A DNA stretch of 45,707 nt, taken from contig NZ_JAMYFE010000012.1 of NCBI RefSeq assembly GCF_024129865.1, positions 1 through 45,707 on the forward strand. Direction: 5' to 3'. Source of the stretch: Stieleria tagensis (GTDB lineage Bacteria; Planctomycetota; Planctomycetia; Pirellulales; Pirellulaceae). Within the stretch, counting starts at the first letter, position 1. The number at the start of each line of letters is the position of its first letter. Shown here piece by piece: positions 37,406-45,545 of this stretch. The position numbers and the translations under genes are program-made. The notes under the pieces were generated by a model. It was not told where the DNA came from. It made no database searches and was given only the letters and a program-made list of their open reading frames with translations.

Positions 37406-38644
37406 TTAGCGAATCGGAAACGGGGTTAGCGGCACCGCAAAACCGACGCGTGGTTTGCGAAAATGATTCAGGAGGGCCCGCTGGGGAGAGTTCGCCGGGC
37501 GGGTTTCGCTGTCGGACGAGACAAGCGTCCGTTGCGGATCCAAGCTCAATTGTTCGGTCGGCGCTGCGATCGTGGGAAACGGGCAAGCCGTTTGGCGGCA
37601 CTGCACGATCTGTTTGACCGGCACTCTAACGGAGGGTCGTAGCACTGGTCCGGCCATTTGCAACGTGCAACGTTTGCCGGCTGGGCGGCAGAACACGGTT
37701 TGCAGATCGGGGAACGCCAGGTCATCGACATGGGGCGAGAGGCTGATCAAATGATCGACCTGGCCAGCGACAAACTCTTGTTGTTGTCCCGCTCGGACTT
37801 GGTCAGCAGGATCATCCGCCATCGACATCACGTGACAGCGAATGCCAGCCTGTCGCAGCAGCAGGTACAACAAATCGGCATCACGTCGGTTGTCGCTATA
37901 GATCAATGATTTGCCAAATCGCTGGGGGGCGTTGATCAACCAATGGGCGATCTCGGCTGGGGTGTACTGATCGAGAGTCAGGTGTCGATAGCGGCTGAGA
38001 TAGCCCTGTTCGATCAGAGTTGCGGTTGGTTGCGAACGGATCATGCCTTGGGCTGGCCAGTGTTTGTGATCTAGCCAGCGATTGCGATCGCCGCGGCCGG
38101 GAGAGGTCGACAGGCCGATCGTCCAGTGTGGCTGGTAGTGATCGCGCAGCGATTCGATCGCGGCGCCGTCTTCTCGTTCGACGGCATCGATGATCAACAG
38201 ATCCATAGGCGTTTCCTGGCGATCGTCAATGGCCAGGGTTTGCAGGCGCACGCCCAAACCACGGGCACGATTTTCGGCGCTGGCTTGGGTCCGTCGGTCG
38301 GGGCGGCGCGATGCCCAGCCGACGCGACATCCGGTGCTGCGTTGCAATAACGTGGCGATGGTTAACCCCATCAGCATTTTTCCGCTGCCGTGGGGGCTGT
38401 CGATCAGGACGCGATCCAGGGGCGCAATGTGATGGCCCTGGTCGTCCCGGGCCACGCCGCCGAGCAGTTCGATCGCGCGACAGACGACGTGTCGCTGATA
38501 GGGTCGCGATTGTAAATCACACACCGCCAAAATCGCCGCCAAGGCGCCACCGGTGCCGGGGGCCAGCATCGGCAGCCGCTGAGGGGTAAAATGGCGTCGA
38601 TTCAAAAACGCGTCGTAGTAGGGAGGCTGTACATTTTTCATCAT
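37406..38644 (-). CDS. Degenerate SF2 helicase-like protein
   Basis: A 412-residue protein that looks like a superfamily 2 helicase with worn motifs. A Q/I-region (SRPYQRHVVCRAIELL) precedes a Walker A-like SPHGSGKMLMGL (GSGK at about 86-89, with M where S/T should be). The motif II position reads LLIIDAVERED (DAVE rather than DEAH). A RecA2-like half follows (FGKSLIYSDNRRDADLLYLLLRQAG, HVMSM), and a Q-x-x-GR-like motif VI is lost (LQMAGPVLRPS). Lysine and first aspartate remain, so nucleotide binding is possible, but helicase activity is doubtful. The C-terminal 80 residues were not recognised. Two consecutive ATGs (38644, 38641) can start it. It is convergent with trpC. Confidence 0.65.
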   Translation of the reverse strand: MMKNVQPPYYDAFLNRRHFTPQRLPMLAPGTGGALAAILAVCDLQSRPYQRHVVCRAIELLGGVARDDQGHHIAPLDRVLIDSPHGSGKMLMGLTIATLLQRSTGCRVGWASRRPDRRTQASAENRARGLGVRLQTLAIDDRQETPMDLLIIDAVEREDGAAIESLRDHYQPHWTIGLSTSPGRGDRNRWLDHKHWPAQGMIRSQPTATLIEQGYLSRYRHLTLDQYTPAEIAHWLINAPQRFGKSLIYSDNRRDADLLYLLLRQAGIRCHVMSMADDPADQVRAGQQQEFVAGQVDHLISLSPHVDDLAFPDLQTVFCRPAGKRCTLQMAGPVLRPSVRVPVKQIVQCRQTACPFPTIAAPTEQLSLDPQRTLVSSDSETRPANSPQRALLNHFRKPRVGFAVPLTPFPIR

Positions 38645-38968
38645 CAATCGTTCCCGGCTTGCCTGTGTGCAATAAAGGACTGTCCGTCGGTGCTGTCTTG
38701 ATGATCGCAGCGGTTGGGACACCTCCGGTCACGCCCCTCATTTGGGTTGCTTTGCGATGGCCAGCTAGCGAGCGAAGAATGCCAAAACGTTGCCGATTTG
38801 CCCGGTCTACGAAGCCGGGGGATCCTGTTATGATGCACGCTTCGTTGGGCTACACATTGAGAGTCCAGACACCGTTCCTTCCCTCGTGATGAACGGCGAT
38901 TGCTTCCAAGCGAGTGGGTGGATTCGTCGAATCGAGTCGATCCAAACGCCTTCCCAAGGACCTTTCCA
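38645..38968. other. Divergent intergenic region between helicase-like and FKBP genes
   Basis: A 324-bp stretch without a supported gene. It presumably holds both divergent promoters. An extended -10 element (TG-T-TATGAT) is visible at 38826-38834; nothing else stands out. Confidence 0.6.
38826..38834 (+). promoter_or_regulatory. Candidate extended -10 promoter for the FKBP gene
   Basis: TGTTATGAT matches the extended -10 form TGnTATAAT with one mismatch. A -35 hexamer at the normal spacing was not found. The 5' leader would be about 130 nt. Confidence 0.35.
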
Positions 38969-39694
38969 ATGCATCGTTGCTTGCTGGTGATCACCGTCGT
39001 TTCCATGATGACGCTGATGACACACGCACAAGACCAAACTCAATCAGAAGGCTCCAACCAGGAGATCGCCAAAAAGAATCCCGTGGGATATTTTTTGGGT
39101 GTCTCGATGGGGCAACAACTGCAACAGCAAGGTCTGACCGCGGAAGATTTTGACACCACCGCCTTGGCCGCCGGCATCGCCGATGCACTTTCACGCGGCG
39201 ACCTGGGGTTATCGAACGAGGAATTGCAGGCGGCACAAACGCAATTGCAATCGATCTTGACCGCTCGCCACAAAGAACTGCAGGCCGAAATGACGAAAAA
39301 GGCCGAGCAGAATAAGCAAAAGGGCGCGATGTGGTTGGAGCAAAACTCGAAGCAAGACGGCGTCGAGGAATTGGCTGGCGGAATGCAGTACAAGGTGCTC
39401 AAAAAGGGCGACGGTGGATCGCCCAGCCAATCGGATAAAGTCCGCGTTCACTACACCGGCAAACTGATCAATGGCGACGTTTTCGATAGCAGCGTCAAAC
39501 GCGGCGAGCCGGCTGAGTTCGTCGTCGGTGGAGTCATCAAGGGCTGGCAGATGGCGTTGCAAAAGATGAAGGTCGGCGACAAGTGGATGTTGTACATCCC
39601 ATCGGATCTGGCCTACGGCGAACGAGGCAGCCCAGGCGCGATCGGCCCGAATGAGGTGCTGATCTTCGAAGTCGAATTGCTAGAAATTCTCTAG
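38969..39694 (+). CDS. Exported FKBP-type peptidyl-prolyl cis-trans isomerase (Mip/FkpA-like)
   Basis: A 241-residue protein with a signal peptide (MHRCLLVITVVSMMTLMTHA), an alpha-helical FKBP_N dimerisation region (NPVGYFLGVSMGQQLQQQG then long charged helices), and a C-terminal FKBP catalytic domain from about residue 150. The domain has VRVHYTGKLINGDVFDSS, FVVGGVIKGWQMALQKMKVGDKW and IPSDLAYGERGSPGAIGPNEVLIFEVELL, so the active-site tyrosine, aspartate and tryptophan are present. It catalyses proline isomerisation during envelope protein folding. AAGGACC 8 nt before the ATG is a good ribosome binding site and fixes this start. It converges with, and overlaps by 4 nt, the PSP1-domain gene. 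Confidence 0.93.
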   Translation: MHRCLLVITVVSMMTLMTHAQDQTQSEGSNQEIAKKNPVGYFLGVSMGQQLQQQGLTAEDFDTTALAAGIADALSRGDLGLSNEELQAAQTQLQSILTARHKELQAEMTKKAEQNKQKGAMWLEQNSKQDGVEELAGGMQYKVLKKGDGGSPSQSDKVRVHYTGKLINGDVFDSSVKRGEPAEFVVGGVIKGWQMALQKMKVGDKWMLYIPSDLAYGERGSPGAIGPNEVLIFEVELLEIL

Positions 39695-40221
39695 CCACAG
39701 CCGCTGCAACCGGCACAGGAGCTGCCGCACCCGCCACCGCTGCTGGTGCCGCACTCCGGTCCACAACCGTCCGACAGTAGCTCGGACAGGTGATTGGTCC
39801 GCACAATGGATTCATACTCGCCGGCGATTTCGTCGGCGATTTTTTGTGCGCCCGTATCGACCTCGCCCAGCAGATGCATGATCAGTGTCCCGCCGTCGAG
39901 CAGTTGGTCAACGTCCAACAGCGTGACCTCGCTGTGCGATTGACTCAGCCGATTTCGACAGGATTCGATCGCCTGGTGCTTATAGCGTTCCAACCGCTGG
40001 ACCAGCATCTCGTCCGAATCGGTCGTCGGCCGGATGATTCGGTAGTGGCCGGGATCGGTTGCGGTGGTCGCGGCAACCCGGTGACAGGGCGAAACGACTT
40101 CCGCCACTTCCACGCCACGGGGCGATCGCACCACCACACGACGGCCGCGGTCCAGCGGAATCAGCGCAGTCCCCAAGCGGATTTCGCCCAGCGATCCGAT
40201 TCGTAAAAAGTAATGTGTCAC
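39691..40221 (-). CDS. PSP1-domain protein with cysteine/glycine-rich tail
   Basis: A 176-residue protein that resembles the PSP1 C-terminal domain (family of B. subtilis YaaT): HYFLRIGSLGEIRLGTA near the start, RVVVRSPRGVEVAEVV, DEMLVQRLERYKHQAIESCRNRL, and LLDVDQLLDGGTLIMHLLGEV. The last about 25 residues are a low-complexity tail with six cysteines among glycine and serine (CGPEC ... CAGCSGCG), which could bind metal or cross-link. The start is uncertain: the GTG at 40221 fits the family N-terminus, whereas upstream starts at 40293 or 40395 add residues without similarity and overlap the divergent bioB region. The function is unknown. Confidence 0.75.
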   Translation of the reverse strand: MTHYFLRIGSLGEIRLGTALIPLDRGRRVVVRSPRGVEVAEVVSPCHRVAATTATDPGHYRIIRPTTDSDEMLVQRLERYKHQAIESCRNRLSQSHSEVTLLDVDQLLDGGTLIMHLLGEVDTGAQKIADEIAGEYESIVRTNHLSELLSDGCGPECGTSSGGGCGSSCAGCSGCG

Positions 40222-40345
40222 TTCAGTTTCCGGCTCTCTGCGAGAGCGCTTTGATCTGCACGCCTTGCCGATCAGCCGCCGGCAGAAGAACATAGTGATT
40301 GATTTGACGTTCCATGGCAAACCGACGCAGTTAGATAGGCCTGAT

Positions 40346-41380
40346 ATGGCGACTGACCTTAGCACCACCACCCCCAACGACCCCCCCGCTACCACGCCCT
40401 TGCCCTACGATGCCTGGGTCGACCGAATCCTGGCCGGTGGCGAGTTGAATCGAGACGAGGCGCGACAGATTTTGGAGTCGCCGGACGACGATGTGCTGCG
40501 GTTGTTGTCGGCCGGTTTTCGACTCCGCCAGAAATACTTTGGCAAAACCGTCCAGTTGTATTTCTTGATGAATGCCAAAAGCGGGCTGTGTCCGGAAGAT
40601 TGTCACTACTGTAGCCAATCGAAAATCTCCGAAGCCCCGGTTCCAAAGTACAACATTCTGCGACGTGATGCGTTGATGGACGCCGCCAAGGTCGCCGCCG
40701 AGCGCGGTGCCAAGACGTATTGTTTGGTGATTTCCGCGCGGGGGCCGAACGAGCGTGAGATGAAAGCGGTGGAAGAAATCGTGCCCGAGATCAAGCGTCA
40801 GTACAACTTGGACGTCTGTGCCTGTCTGGGATTGCTCTCACGCGAACAGGCCGATCGATTGAAAGCCTGTGGCGTAGACCGGGTGAACCACAACCTGAAT
40901 ACCGGCGAAGAATACTACGCAGAAATCTGCACCACGCACACCTACGCTGACCGTGTGCAGACCCTGCGGCATGTCCGCGACGCAGGGATGGAGATGTGCA
41001 GCGGCGGGATCATCGGCATGGGAGAAACCTATGACGACATCATCTCGATGGCCTACGACCTGAAAGAGTTGGGTGTGCAGTCGATTCCGCTGAACTTTTT
41101 GAACTCGATCGACGGCACGCCTCTGCAAGGCAAAGAAGACCTTAGCCCACAGGATTGCCTGCGGGCGTTGGCGATGTTCCGATTCGTCAATCCCAGTCGT
41201 GAACTGCGAATCTCGGGTGGACGCGAAATCCACTTGCGCACTCTGCAACCACTGGGGCTGTATGTCGCCAACAGTGTTTTTGTCGGCGACTATTTGACGA
41301 CCCAGGGCCAAGCCCCCGACGAGGACTACCAGATGATTCGTGATCTGGGGTTTGACGTCACTACGTCGGTCGGCGAGTAG
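40346..41380 (+). CDS. bioB: Biotin synthase
   Basis: A 344-residue radical SAM enzyme that inserts sulfur into dethiobiotin in the last step of biotin synthesis. The radical SAM cluster motif C-x3-C-x2-C is at C82, C86 and C89 (CPEDCHYC). Further conserved segments are GAKTYCLVISARGP, CACLGLLSREQADRLKACGVDRVNHNLNT, CSGGIIGMGET and LRISGGREIHL, the last with the arginine that ligates the [2Fe-2S] cluster. I chose the ATG at 40346, with GATAGG just upstream. No other biotin genes are adjacent. Confidence 0.96.
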   Translation: MATDLSTTTPNDPPATTPLPYDAWVDRILAGGELNRDEARQILESPDDDVLRLLSAGFRLRQKYFGKTVQLYFLMNAKSGLCPEDCHYCSQSKISEAPVPKYNILRRDALMDAAKVAAERGAKTYCLVISARGPNEREMKAVEEIVPEIKRQYNLDVCACLGLLSREQADRLKACGVDRVNHNLNTGEEYYAEICTTHTYADRVQTLRHVRDAGMEMCSGGIIGMGETYDDIISMAYDLKELGVQSIPLNFLNSIDGTPLQGKEDLSPQDCLRALAMFRFVNPSRELRISGGREIHLRTLQPLGLYVANSVFVGDYLTTQGQAPDEDYQMIRDLGFDVTTSVGE

Positions 41381-41405
41381 GCAGCCATTGGCTATCGGCC
41401 CTGGA

Positions 41406-42935
41406 TCACTTCGTCACATTGGCGGTGATGCCGGGCCAGTCATCGGTGCGGAACGGTGTCAGCGGCAGCCCTTCGCTGCTTTGCACGTTGCAGACCGGGT
41501 TGTTGGCCCAGGCGTAACGGGCAGCGACCGGCTGGCTAATCGACTCCGCTGACACTTCGATGGTGTTCTTGCCAGTGATCTTGGCTTGGGCAGGGACGAA
41601 TTTTTTGTCCGCCGCAGCGATCGTGAATCCCAATGGTTCGCGAACGTCAAAGGTGTCCAGACCGCCGCCGATGTGATCAAACTCCAGCACGATCTTGCCG
41701 TCTTTGACCGACATCGATTTGTAGGTCGGACTTCGATGCGGAATGTCGTAGCCATAATCCTTGGCCAGTGCCCACCGCGCCAGACGTTTGCCGACATCTT
41801 GTTTGTTCTTGGGGTGGATGTCCGATGCTTCACCCAGATTCAAGATGACCGCTTCGCCGGTGTCCGGCAGCTTTGACATCGTCATCGTTTGTGCTTCCCG
41901 CAGTTCCGCCCAAGCACTGTCGGCGGGTTCGGCCGATTCGGCCATGTAGTCAGCTAGCTGTACCCAATAGAACGGCAACTTCTCTTGATCCCACTCATCA
42001 CGCCAGTTTTGGATCATCAATGGGAACAGGTCGCGGTACTGATAGGCTCGACCGGCATTGGATTCACCCTGGTACCAAATCACTCCGCGCAGGGAGTATC
42101 CGATCACGGGGTTCAGAACACCGTTGTACAAGTTGGCCGGACGGTGTTGGTTGGTCAGCGGGTTTCGCGGCGCTCGGGGCTGGTTGCCCTGTTTGGTTTC
42201 CTGCCATTTTTTAAGTTGTTCCTTGTACTTGGCCACCGCAGCATCGTGGTCATAACTGGACTCTGTCTCGCGCCAACGAGCCAGTAGGTCGTCGAAGGTG
42301 CCGGCGGATTGCAGCACGTCGCGGCGCACCCATGCTTCGGCCGATGACCCGCCCCATGAGTTGTCGATCAAGCCGACGGGGACACCCAGCGTTGCCTGCA
42401 GCTGGCGGCCAAAGAAGTAGCCGACCGCAGAAAATTGTTTCACCGATTCTGGTGTGCAGGCTTCCCAGTGTCCATCGAAACTGGTTTGCAGTTCCTGCGT
42501 TCCGACTTGGGGAACGGTGATCAGGCGGATGTTCGGATTGTTGGCTGCGAGTGATTCCAGATCCGCATCGTTGGCTTGACCCAACGCCCACTGCATGTTG
42601 GATTGGCCACTGCACAACCAAACCTCACCGATCAAAACATCTTTGAATGTTTGCGTTTCACCGCCGGACTGAATCGACAGCTCGTGTGGCCCGCCGGCTT
42701 CCATCGTTGGCAATTTGACGTCGAACCGACCGTCGGCATCGGACGTGGCTGTTTCGGTGTTTCCGGCCAACGTGACTTTGACTTCACTGCCAGCATCGGC
42801 CCAACCCCATACATGGATTGGTTTTTCACGTTGCAAGACCATCGAGTCGCCGAAGACGGCGCTCGTTCGAATCTCAGCCTGTACCGGCAGAGCAGCCAGC
42901 ACCACGGCGAAGGTGGCCAATAAAAATGTTTTCAT
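41406..42935 (-). CDS. Sialate O-acetylesterase-like exported hydrolase
   Basis: A 509-residue secreted enzyme of the SASA (DUF303) SGNH-esterase type. A signal peptide ([20 protein letters not shown]) is followed by an N-terminal beta-sandwich region ([22 protein letters not shown]), then the catalytic domain with [14 protein letters not shown] (nucleophile serine), [20 protein letters not shown], and the Asp-His pair in [16 protein letters not shown]. It removes O-acetyl groups from sialic acids or, in planctomycetes, more probably from xylan or other acetylated marine or plant polysaccharides; this substrate is an inference. It converges with bioB across a 25-bp gap. Confidence 0.92.
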   Translation of the reverse strand: MKTFLLATFAVVLAALPVQAEIRTSAVFGDSMVLQREKPIHVWGWADAGSEVKVTLAGNTETATSDADGRFDVKLPTMEAGGPHELSIQSGGETQTFKDVLIGEVWLCSGQSNMQWALGQANDADLESLAANNPNIRLITVPQVGTQELQTSFDGHWEACTPESVKQFSAVGYFFGRQLQATLGVPVGLIDNSWGGSSAEAWVRRDVLQSAGTFDDLLARWRETESSYDHDAAVAKYKEQLKKWQETKQGNQPRAPRNPLTNQHRPANLYNGVLNPVIGYSLRGVIWYQGESNAGRAYQYRDLFPLMIQNWRDEWDQEKLPFYWVQLADYMAESAEPADSAWAELREAQTMTMSKLPDTGEAVILNLGEASDIHPKNKQDVGKRLARWALAKDYGYDIPHRSPTYKSMSVKDGKIVLEFDHIGGGLDTFDVREPLGFTIAAADKKFVPAQAKITGKNTIEVSAESISQPVAARYAWANNPVCNVQSSEGLPLTPFRTDDWPGITANVTK

Positions 42936-43177
42936 GATGAAACTCCGGGAGGTTCAAACAGGTGGGGGCGGGGAGGGAGTGTGAAACGACGCCGCACATG
43001 AGCCGCGGGCGCCAGGGCGGTATCATAGATGATCCACCGCGCCAGAGTGGCGGCGTACGTTTCTTTGCCCATCGGATTGGCCGTCGACTCCTATCTAGAC
43101 CGTCTGTCGATCCGTTGAGGTGGCCTTCTAGGAGCTAGCGGAGGCTTGATGGCGTGTCGATTTGTGTCGTCTCAAGA

Positions 43178-43246
43178 CTCCGTGCCTTCGTGCCTCAGTG
43201 AGAGCCGCCGCACCAATCGATCTCACGGAGGCACCGAGGCACGGAG
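43178..43246. repeat. Long inverted repeat, family C, copy 1
   Basis: Arms of 26 nt (43178-43203 and 43221-43246) beginning CTCCGTGCCTTCGTGCCTC pair with two mismatches around a 17-nt loop. It is joined by about 55 bp to a family A repeat, and the same C-plus-A order recurs at 45546-45707. Confidence 0.88.
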
Positions 43247-43301
43247 AATGAATGGTGATTCAAACAAAGCAATTGATGACCAGCCCTCGTTTCGGATGCT
43301 T

Positions 43302-43380
43302 CGTTGGTGTGGAGGATTTATCCGACCAAGCATGACGCATCCTCCTTTTGATTCCGTCGGATAAATCCTCCACACCAACG
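43302..43380. repeat. Long inverted repeat, family A, complete copy
   Basis: Perfect 25-nt arms (43302-43326 and 43356-43380), the longest perfect arms of this family in the window, around the GGTGTGGAGGATTTATCCGA core with a 29-nt loop that includes GCATCCTCC. Confidence 0.92.
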
Positions 43381-43908
43381 ACGGCAAACAGCCTGAAGTC
43401 ACTTTCAGGTTAAAACCGTCAGGGAAGCGACAATACAAAACGCACCGGCAGTGATGGCCAATGGATCTGGCACATTCGACTGGCCACACGAGGTCCACCG
43501 TCGCCATGACCGAGTTACCCCCAATCCACCGAGCCTGCGAAACTGCCGCCCGTCGGCATCACGCAACCGGTCTGCGCCGACACAGGTCGATCAGCGAGAA
43601 ACAGACTTCCAAGTGTCGGTCACCTCGCTTCGAAACGCCACCAACCCTTCCCACATGCCTGGGTTCACTCAAGCGAGTTCCTGCAGATCCAGTCACACGC
43701 GGCACAAAAACTCGCCCTCCGCACTGCAGCATCGGGTGTGAATCCCAACGGGGCGTCGCCGACTCCGGCCTTCTTGAACAGAGAATTTGAGCATCGGCTC
43801 GTCCGCTCAAATCGCCAGCCCCTCTTCAAGATCGATAGAGAACCAATGCCAACACCACCGTGCTTTCACGCGATGTCAAATTCTTATTGGTGATCCGCCG
43901 CTACTCGA

Positions 43909-44625
43909 TCAAGCGGGGGAAAACACACCCGATAAGATCATTCGATCGTAGAACTCAACGGTCAATGTATCAACAACGACAGCGATGTCTTCTGGGCTTT
44001 CCAAAAGCGATGGAACATCAGGTGCAGCAGCAACTAAAATTGCATGCCTTTCGCAGAGTTGCGCAAGCGAAGCCCCGACCAAGTATTCAGCGACGCAACG
44101 AGTCGATGGGGCAAAGCGGAGTGGTTCGTTAGTAACGGACAGTGTAGTAAAGTCGTCGCCCATGTTAAACACGGATGTAACCTGGGTCTCGTTTTGGGAG
44201 AGATCCTCAGTTTTAGCGAACAAAGATGTAAGGAATGATTGCTTGGATTTATGAATCATCCGTAAACTGACTGTCGTGACCTCGACGCCCTGGGATCTCT
44301 TGACAGTGCAAAGCTCACCAGCGTACCCGTACCTGGCGGCATCTGCCTTGAATGCAATAAGGTCATCATGAAATTCTTGCGGGGTGTCGATGATCCTGAA
44401 AAGTTGGCTCAACATCGGAACAGGGGCGTCAAAAACCTGCTTTACCCAATGCTTCAATTGCAGTTTTATCGCGAACCACTCAATCGCACCACGGACTGGA
44501 GAGTCACAAACACGGCGAAACTCGCCGAGACCAAGTCTTGAGTAGTCCGCAACGTATTTCCCTGCGAGTGTCGATCCATTTGCGAATCGCTGGCCGGGTG
44601 GGTCATAGGGATTCAAGCTAGACAT
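43909..44625 (-). CDS. Unrecognised protein of the repeat-bracketed module
   Basis: I do not recognise this 238-residue protein. It begins MSSLNPYDPPGQRFANGS; an Asn-Pro-Tyr-x-x-Pro start of this kind is common, as far as I recall, in lineage-specific planctomycete proteins. No signal peptide or clear transmembrane helix was seen. Segments such as YVADYSRLGLGEFRRVCDS, VRGAIEWFAIKLQLKHWVKQ, CVAEYLVGASLAQLCERHA and PEDIAVVVDTLTVEFYDRM look like ordinary folded helices and strands. The codon pattern looks coding but no motif gives a function. A longer frame upstream to 44697 exists. The gene lies 80 bp after a small membrane protein gene on the same strand, and both lie between two composite repeats. 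Confidence 0.65.
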   Translation of the reverse strand: MSSLNPYDPPGQRFANGSTLAGKYVADYSRLGLGEFRRVCDSPVRGAIEWFAIKLQLKHWVKQVFDAPVPMLSQLFRIIDTPQEFHDDLIAFKADAARYGYAGELCTVKRSQGVEVTTVSLRMIHKSKQSFLTSLFAKTEDLSQNETQVTSVFNMGDDFTTLSVTNEPLRFAPSTRCVAEYLVGASLAQLCERHAILVAAAPDVPSLLESPEDIAVVVDTLTVEFYDRMILSGVFSPA

Positions 44626-44704
44626 TCTTTGGTCGGATAACGGCGGCGAGCGACTCAACAACTGCGAGAACGGCGACCACCGCCGCTCCGTCATCATCGC
44701 ATTG

Positions 44705-45076
44705 TTACCCGCTATTTGATGTTGAATCTCTGTTGTCGTAGTCCCGCGAAACGTAGTTCACGCCGGTTGTGAAATTTTTCCGCATTGCCAAAACGGGAAG
44801 CAGGAAGAGAACACAAGCAGGATACATAATGGGAAAGAACAGTAGGACGAGCAGGAATATTTGAGGGTCAAAGCGATCGCGTGATGTTGTCAATGCAACG
44901 GTGAAAGACCAGAAAAGCCAACCGAGGCCCAGTGCAAAATATCCTGTACGGCGATCAATCGCTTGTGGCACGAGGGTTGATGCAAAGAATACACCGAGAC
45001 AGACTGCGGGCACGAAGCAAATCAATGCCACGGTCCAGAGTCCGGTCTCAGCAAATCGATTTTGGGTTGGGCTCAT
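44705..45076 (-). CDS. Small membrane protein, function unknown
   Basis: A 123-residue protein with three hydrophobic segments: WTVALICFVPAVCLGVFFAS, GYFALGLGWLFWSFTVALTT, and a long IFLLVLLFFPIMYPACVLFL stretch that may form one or two helices. The C-terminus is hydrophilic (NYVSRDYDNRDSTSNSG). I do not recognise a family. It probably forms a pair with the unrecognised protein 80 bp downstream, a possible soluble/membrane partnership, which is an inference. Confidence 0.6.
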   Translation of the reverse strand: MSPTQNRFAETGLWTVALICFVPAVCLGVFFASTLVPQAIDRRTGYFALGLGWLFWSFTVALTTSRDRFDPQIFLLVLLFFPIMYPACVLFLLPVLAMRKNFTTGVNYVSRDYDNRDSTSNSG

Positions 45077-45545
45077 GAGTTCGGTGTGGCCGACGCCTCT
45101 CGACGCTTAAATTTTGTAAGCTTTCAGTCGGATAACGAAATGCGATCTATCCGGGTACCGAGGTACCCGGATAGATCGGGCGTTGAACTTTGTCGACCAT
45201 CAGTGGGTCGGGTTGGCGGGGAAGCGATCCGCGTCAGAATGATTCTATCGCAAAGGATCGCTATGATGCCATTCCCGCAGGAGACAACGGCAGCGGAGGC
45301 GATGCTGCTGCGGGAAATGATTCCTTTTCACCTTCTACATGCGTTTCTAGGTACCAATCGGTCTATCCCGCACCCATTGCCTCGTCCCAATGCTATCGGA
45401 ACGCCTACAACGGAAGCTCCGCATACCACCCAGACATCGCTGATCCTCACGCTGAGATAAATCCCGCCAACGGATCCGATGATGCCAGAGTTTCTCGGCA
45501 ACGCAACGTGCGGGCAACCGCACCGTCGACCGATTGCTATCTCAT
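45077..45545. other. Gene-poor stretch before the right-hand composite repeat
   Basis: These 469 bp contain a 17-bp perfect palindrome (45143-45178) and otherwise nothing I can name. Short open frames on both strands lack family features. Confidence 0.55.
45143..45178. repeat. Near-perfect 36-bp palindrome
   Basis: Arms 45143-45159 and 45162-45178 are exact 17-nt reverse complements (core CTATCCGGGTACC) with only two bases between them. It is 67 bp upstream of the small membrane protein gene, in its promoter region, and is unrelated to families A, B and C. Confidence 0.9.

Larger units (their letters stand above)
42936..43908. other. Gene-poor stretch with palindromic repeats
   Basis: Nearly 1 kb without a supported gene. 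It begins with the sialate esterase promoter region, contains the composite repeat (43178-43380), and then about 430 bp (43450-43880) with overlapping short frames on both strands and no recognisable product. That last part may be a decayed gene fragment, but nothing in it is identifiable. Confidence 0.6.

Noticed and set aside
43451-43810. Overlapping short frames on both strands
   Set aside because: Ser/Arg/His/Pro-rich translations without hydrophobic core or motif; at most a decayed gene remnant that cannot be identified.
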